DNA of 64,000 nt from Musa acuminata AAA Group (lineage: Eukaryota; Streptophyta; Magnoliopsida; Zingiberales; Musaceae). The translations under genes and the position numbers were made by a program. The DNA lies in contig NC_088356.1 of NCBI RefSeq assembly GCF_036884655.1, forward strand, positions 17,966,001-18,030,000, in the 5' to 3' direction. A model generated the notes under the pieces. It made no database searches, had not been told where the DNA came from, and worked only from the letters and a program-made list of their open reading frames with translations. How positions within the stretch are numbered: position 1 is the first letter of the stretch; every line of letters starts with the position of its first letter. Of this stretch, positions 60,658 through 64,000 are shown piece after piece.

Positions 60658-62128
60658 TGTTGGGAAATCTGGGGGCGATATCACATGCACAGCGGAAGAA
60701 CATAAAACAAAAAAGCCCCAAATTTCCTAATACGTGTTCGTCGTCGTGCGTAGATTGGTGCGTAAAATCCATAAAATCGAGAACTGCATGTTAGAAAGAT
60801 AATTGTGTTACCTAGGGAGATCGTATCTCTCTGAATCCCTACAGATCTATAGGAGTAAAGAAGGAGGTCCAACGTCATCCTCTCTAGCGGTGATTCACAT
60901 AGCAGGGCTGCAACGATACTCCTCAAATCTCTATACTTGCTATTTGAGGAGGAGAAAGGGAGACGAGAATAAGAGGTGGCTACTAAGAAGCCCTAGCCTA
61001 TGGGCTTTTAGTTCCCTCTTATTTATAGAGGCCCCTAGTTAACCCTAATGGATCTTGCCCTATTGGGTATTGGATCTTCATCCAATTATCCAAGCCTCTT
61101 AGATTAGTGGATCTATCCAATAATCTCTTATTAGCTCTTATTGGATCTCATCCATGAGATCCAATAATTCAGGGGCTTATTGGATATCCAATAAGATAGG
61201 GGCTCTAGCGGATATCTCATATTCGAACCTCTACTCGTCGTAACACCATCATATGTGTGTGACCCTCTAGGCCCAATATTAAGCTGGCCGTGAGTCATAT
61301 ATGTTAGAACTTCTTCTGGCTCAGTGAATTATTATCTCCATAATAATTCACTCGACTCATCGACTTTAGATGTACTAGGCCACTACGCCACAGTCCCAAG
61401 AAGATATAGGGGAATCTAATCCTTTGGACCTATCTGTCCTTAGTTATCGTGTACCTATAGTCCCTCATCCATCTAATATCCTAAAGACCATATAGTGGGC
61501 ATGGTGCTGTTAAGCCCATACAATTTCTCCTTCAGTCTCGCTCTAATCGGATTCTCCCGAAGAACTCTTTCTCTCTCAATCCGAATGACCCTAGCCAAGA
61601 ATTTGTTAGAGCAAGAACACACAGAATATTCCTCTTATGAAACTGAGAGTAGATAATCCTCTATTGACACTCAATAGCCCTCGTAAGGTTGGCTTCCACT
61701 CCCAATAATCGATTGTACTAGATTTGGAACTTCTAAACCTATAAGTTCGGTATTAAAGAGTGGAGTCCTCATACAGAACATCCTTGGTATCTCGAGTCTA
61801 AGGACCAGATACACTACTAAGACTACGAAATCGCTGTCTGACAATAAGGCATCATCAGCCATCCATTATTCCATAAGCGGATCAATCAATGAACTCATTC
61901 TCCAATGAGAACCTATACCGTATCCTTAGTGTCCCCACACGAGCAGCTATGAGACTAGCTGTCTCCATCATATGGATGGGTATACAGCATACTAGTCTAT
62001 CAGGTTATCTCAATTTCCTTCTCGAGTAACCTGTGACTAGGATTATTTAGGGTTTGTGTTTAAAGGTGAATCGATCTCATTATCATGATCTCATCACGAT
62101 CCGATTCTCATTGCACAAATCCATGGAC

Positions 62129-62215
<87 letters not shown>

Positions 62216-62320
62216 ATATAAAGTGATAAAATGTCAAAATATATTAAGCAAAAAGAATGCGTGTCATGTCACATGTGCCATCACTCACGTGATTGGCTTG
62301 TAGAGCACCTATGACTAGCA
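60658..62320 (-). repeat. 3' LTR of a reverse-oriented Ty1/copia element
   Basis: On the minus strand begins TGCTAGTCATAGGTGC (62320) and ends CCCCCAGATTTCCCAACA (60658). TATA-like box at 61020-61027 (complement TATAAATA). It includes a long (TA)n run at about 62134-62211 that the other two copies lack. 1663 bp, against 1461 bp for the copy at 4942-6402. Confidence 0.88.
62134..62211. repeat. (TA)n microsatellite inside copia LTR
   Basis: About 39 TA units. The corresponding place in the LTRs at 4942-6402 and 56155-57152 has ordinary AT-rich sequence, so the expansion is specific to this copy. Confidence 0.9.
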
Positions 62321-64000
62321 ATCTCCCACTTGACCTAAAGTCAATCACCTATGTGTCTGATCCCTATCAGACCCCTATGACACTCAATAACAATATTGAG
62401 ACAATGACTTTGTTAGTGGATCTACGATGTTATCTTTGGATGTAACTCTTTCCACTCTTACATCTCCTCGAGCCACGATCTCCCTAATAAGCTGGAACCT
62501 CCTAATAACACTTTTGATGAGACCTGGGTTCCTTCGCTTAAGTAAACTTCCTGTTGTTGTCACAATATAAGGGAATCGACTCCTCATTGCCCGGCATGAC
62601 TCCTAGATCTGTGATGAACTTCTTCATCCAAACTCCCTCTTTTGCCGCCTTTGCAGCAACAATGTACTCCACCTCTGTGGTCGAGTCAGTAGTAGTATCT
62701 TTCTTAGAACTCTTCCAACTTACTGCTCCTCTATTCAAGGTGAACACATGCCCTGAATTAGACCTATTATTATCGACAATGGACTGGAATCTCGAGTCTG
62801 TGTAGCCCTCAACCCTAAGGTTACTACCTCTATATACCAGTAAAAGATCCTTAGTCCTTCTCAAGTACTTAAGAATACACTTTACTGCTTTCCAGTGCTC
62901 CAAGCCTAGATCCGCTTGATACCTGCTTGTGACACTCAGAGCATGTGCTATATCAGGCCTGGTAAATAGAATGACATACATGATAGACCCTATCGCTGAG
63001 GCATAGGGTATCCTATCCATGTTCGCCCTTTCTTCAGTAGTCTTTGGGGGCATACTCCTCGAAAGTGATATCATATGTCTCATTGGTACGAGACCTCTCT
63101 TGGAATTTTTCATGCCAAACCTTTTGACAATGGTGTCTATGTACCTAGATTGGGACAAGCTAAGCATCCTTTTGGATCTATCTCTATAGATTTGAATCCC
63201 CAAGATATAAGGTGCTTCCCCTAAGTCCTTCATGAAGAAATATCTAGATAACCAAGCCTTTACTATGGATAGAATTCCTATATCATTCCTAATGATCAGG
63301 ATGTCATCTATATATAACACTAAGAATGTGATAGCGCTTCCACTTACCTTCCTGTTCCTGTATACACAAGGCTTATCTTTGTTCTTAAAGAAGTCATAAG
63401 ATATGATCACCTCATTAATCTCATGTTCCAACTTTGGGAAGCTTAATTCAGTCCATAAATGGACTTAAGCAACCTACACACTTTATCTAGGCAATCCTTG
63501 GACATGAATCCCATAGGCTATATTATATACACCTCCTCCTCGAGATTGCCATTGAGGAACGTGGTTTTCATGTCCATCTGCTAGATCTCATAATCATAGT
63601 GTGTTGTAATAGCCAATAGAATTCGGATGGATTTTAGCATTGCTATAAGTGAGAAGGTTTCATCATAGTCAACACCTTGCTTTTGACGATACCCTTAGTC
63701 ACTAGCATTGCTTTATAGGTCTCTACCTTTCCATCTACTTCGATCTTCTTCTTAAAGATTCACATGCAACCAATGGGTACAATACCCTCAAGTGCATCAA
63801 CTAGGTTTCAAACCTTATTGGAGTATATAGAATCCATCTCAGAATTCATGGCTTCTTGCCACTTCTCGAAATCTATACTTGAAATAGCCTCCTTGTAGGT
63901 TTGAGGATCAATATCCTCAACATCCTCTTATCTAATATGTCCCACATATCTCTCAGGAGGATGAGATACTCTACTAGACCTATGTAAAGTCGAAACTTAT
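62321..64000 (-). pseudogene. Copia pol, reverse transcriptase and RNase H (truncated by window edge)
   Basis: On the minus strand, 63431-62538 is open for 297 codons. It has the reverse transcriptase catalytic box VLYIDDILIIRND (YIDD in place of YVDD), YILGIQIYRDRSKRMLSL, then the RNase H part: RPDIAHALSVTSRYQADLGL, LKYLRRTKDLLLVY, VEGYTDSRFQSI, TTEVEYIVAAKAAKEGVWMK. A frameshift near 62560 moves the end of RNase H (EIVARGDVRVERVTSKDNIV, DPLTKSLSQ) to another frame, ending near 62384. Upstream (63432-64000) the first half of the reverse transcriptase is traceable but broken. The polypurine tract is the complement of 62321-62334. This is the best-preserved pol in the window, but the breaks make it inactive. 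Confidence 0.88.

Overview
This window is nuclear DNA of a flowering plant, most likely a monocot. The evidence is one long plastid-targeted gene with 16 spliceosomal introns and a GC-rich first exon ahead of AT-rich later exons, set among plant-type Ty1/copia LTR retrotransposons (initiator-Met-tRNA primer sites), a Ty3/gypsy relic and hAT DNA transposons. A Zingiberales source such as the banana family would fit, but that is only an impression. Nothing bacterial or organellar is present.

The one intact host gene is UGP3, a chloroplast UDP-glucose pyrophosphorylase for sulfolipid synthesis. It lies on the minus strand at 9186-26310. I rebuilt 17 exons that join in frame to 870 codons. Its introns hold three non-autonomous hAT insertions: 11632-11873, 15377-15650 and 20188-21156.

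Layout. 1-8110 is retrotransposon debris: the end of a reverse-oriented Sirevirus-like element (1-1818), a forward copia relic with pol and 3' LTR (1819-6402), a second copia LTR end (6403-6621) and a minus-strand gypsy gag relic (to about 8110). 8111-9185 is the 3' flank of UGP3, followed by UGP3 itself. 26311-43972 is mostly non-coding. It holds two G-boxes, an exon-like GC-rich segment, a weak LRR receptor-kinase relic, microsatellites with a 108-bp fold-back, a 33-bp minisatellite, and a complete 3.8-kb hAT element inserted in that minisatellite. The hAT transposase is broken by two stop codons at tryptophan positions. A chain of small exon-like segments near 38.6-39.9 kb remains unidentified. 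43973-64000 is a nested retrotransposon cluster: two gag-only Sirevirus-like elements in tandem (43973-49217 and 49218-54948), a degenerate satellite-like repeat (54950-55920), a copia LTR fragment, a rearranged third gag-only copy (57153-59978), and two copia ends facing each other (59979-64000) that form a large inverted repeat.

The most distinctive feature is a family of gag-only, non-autonomous Sirevirus-like elements. Three independent copies have a gag that stops at the same place. Where the internal region is complete (two copies), there is no pol; instead there is a tandem repeat of about 33 bp and several polypurine-tract-like motifs. Such elements would depend on a related full-length element for protease, reverse transcriptase and integrase. 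No such partner of the same LTR family is in the window; the copia pol relics belong to a different LTR family.
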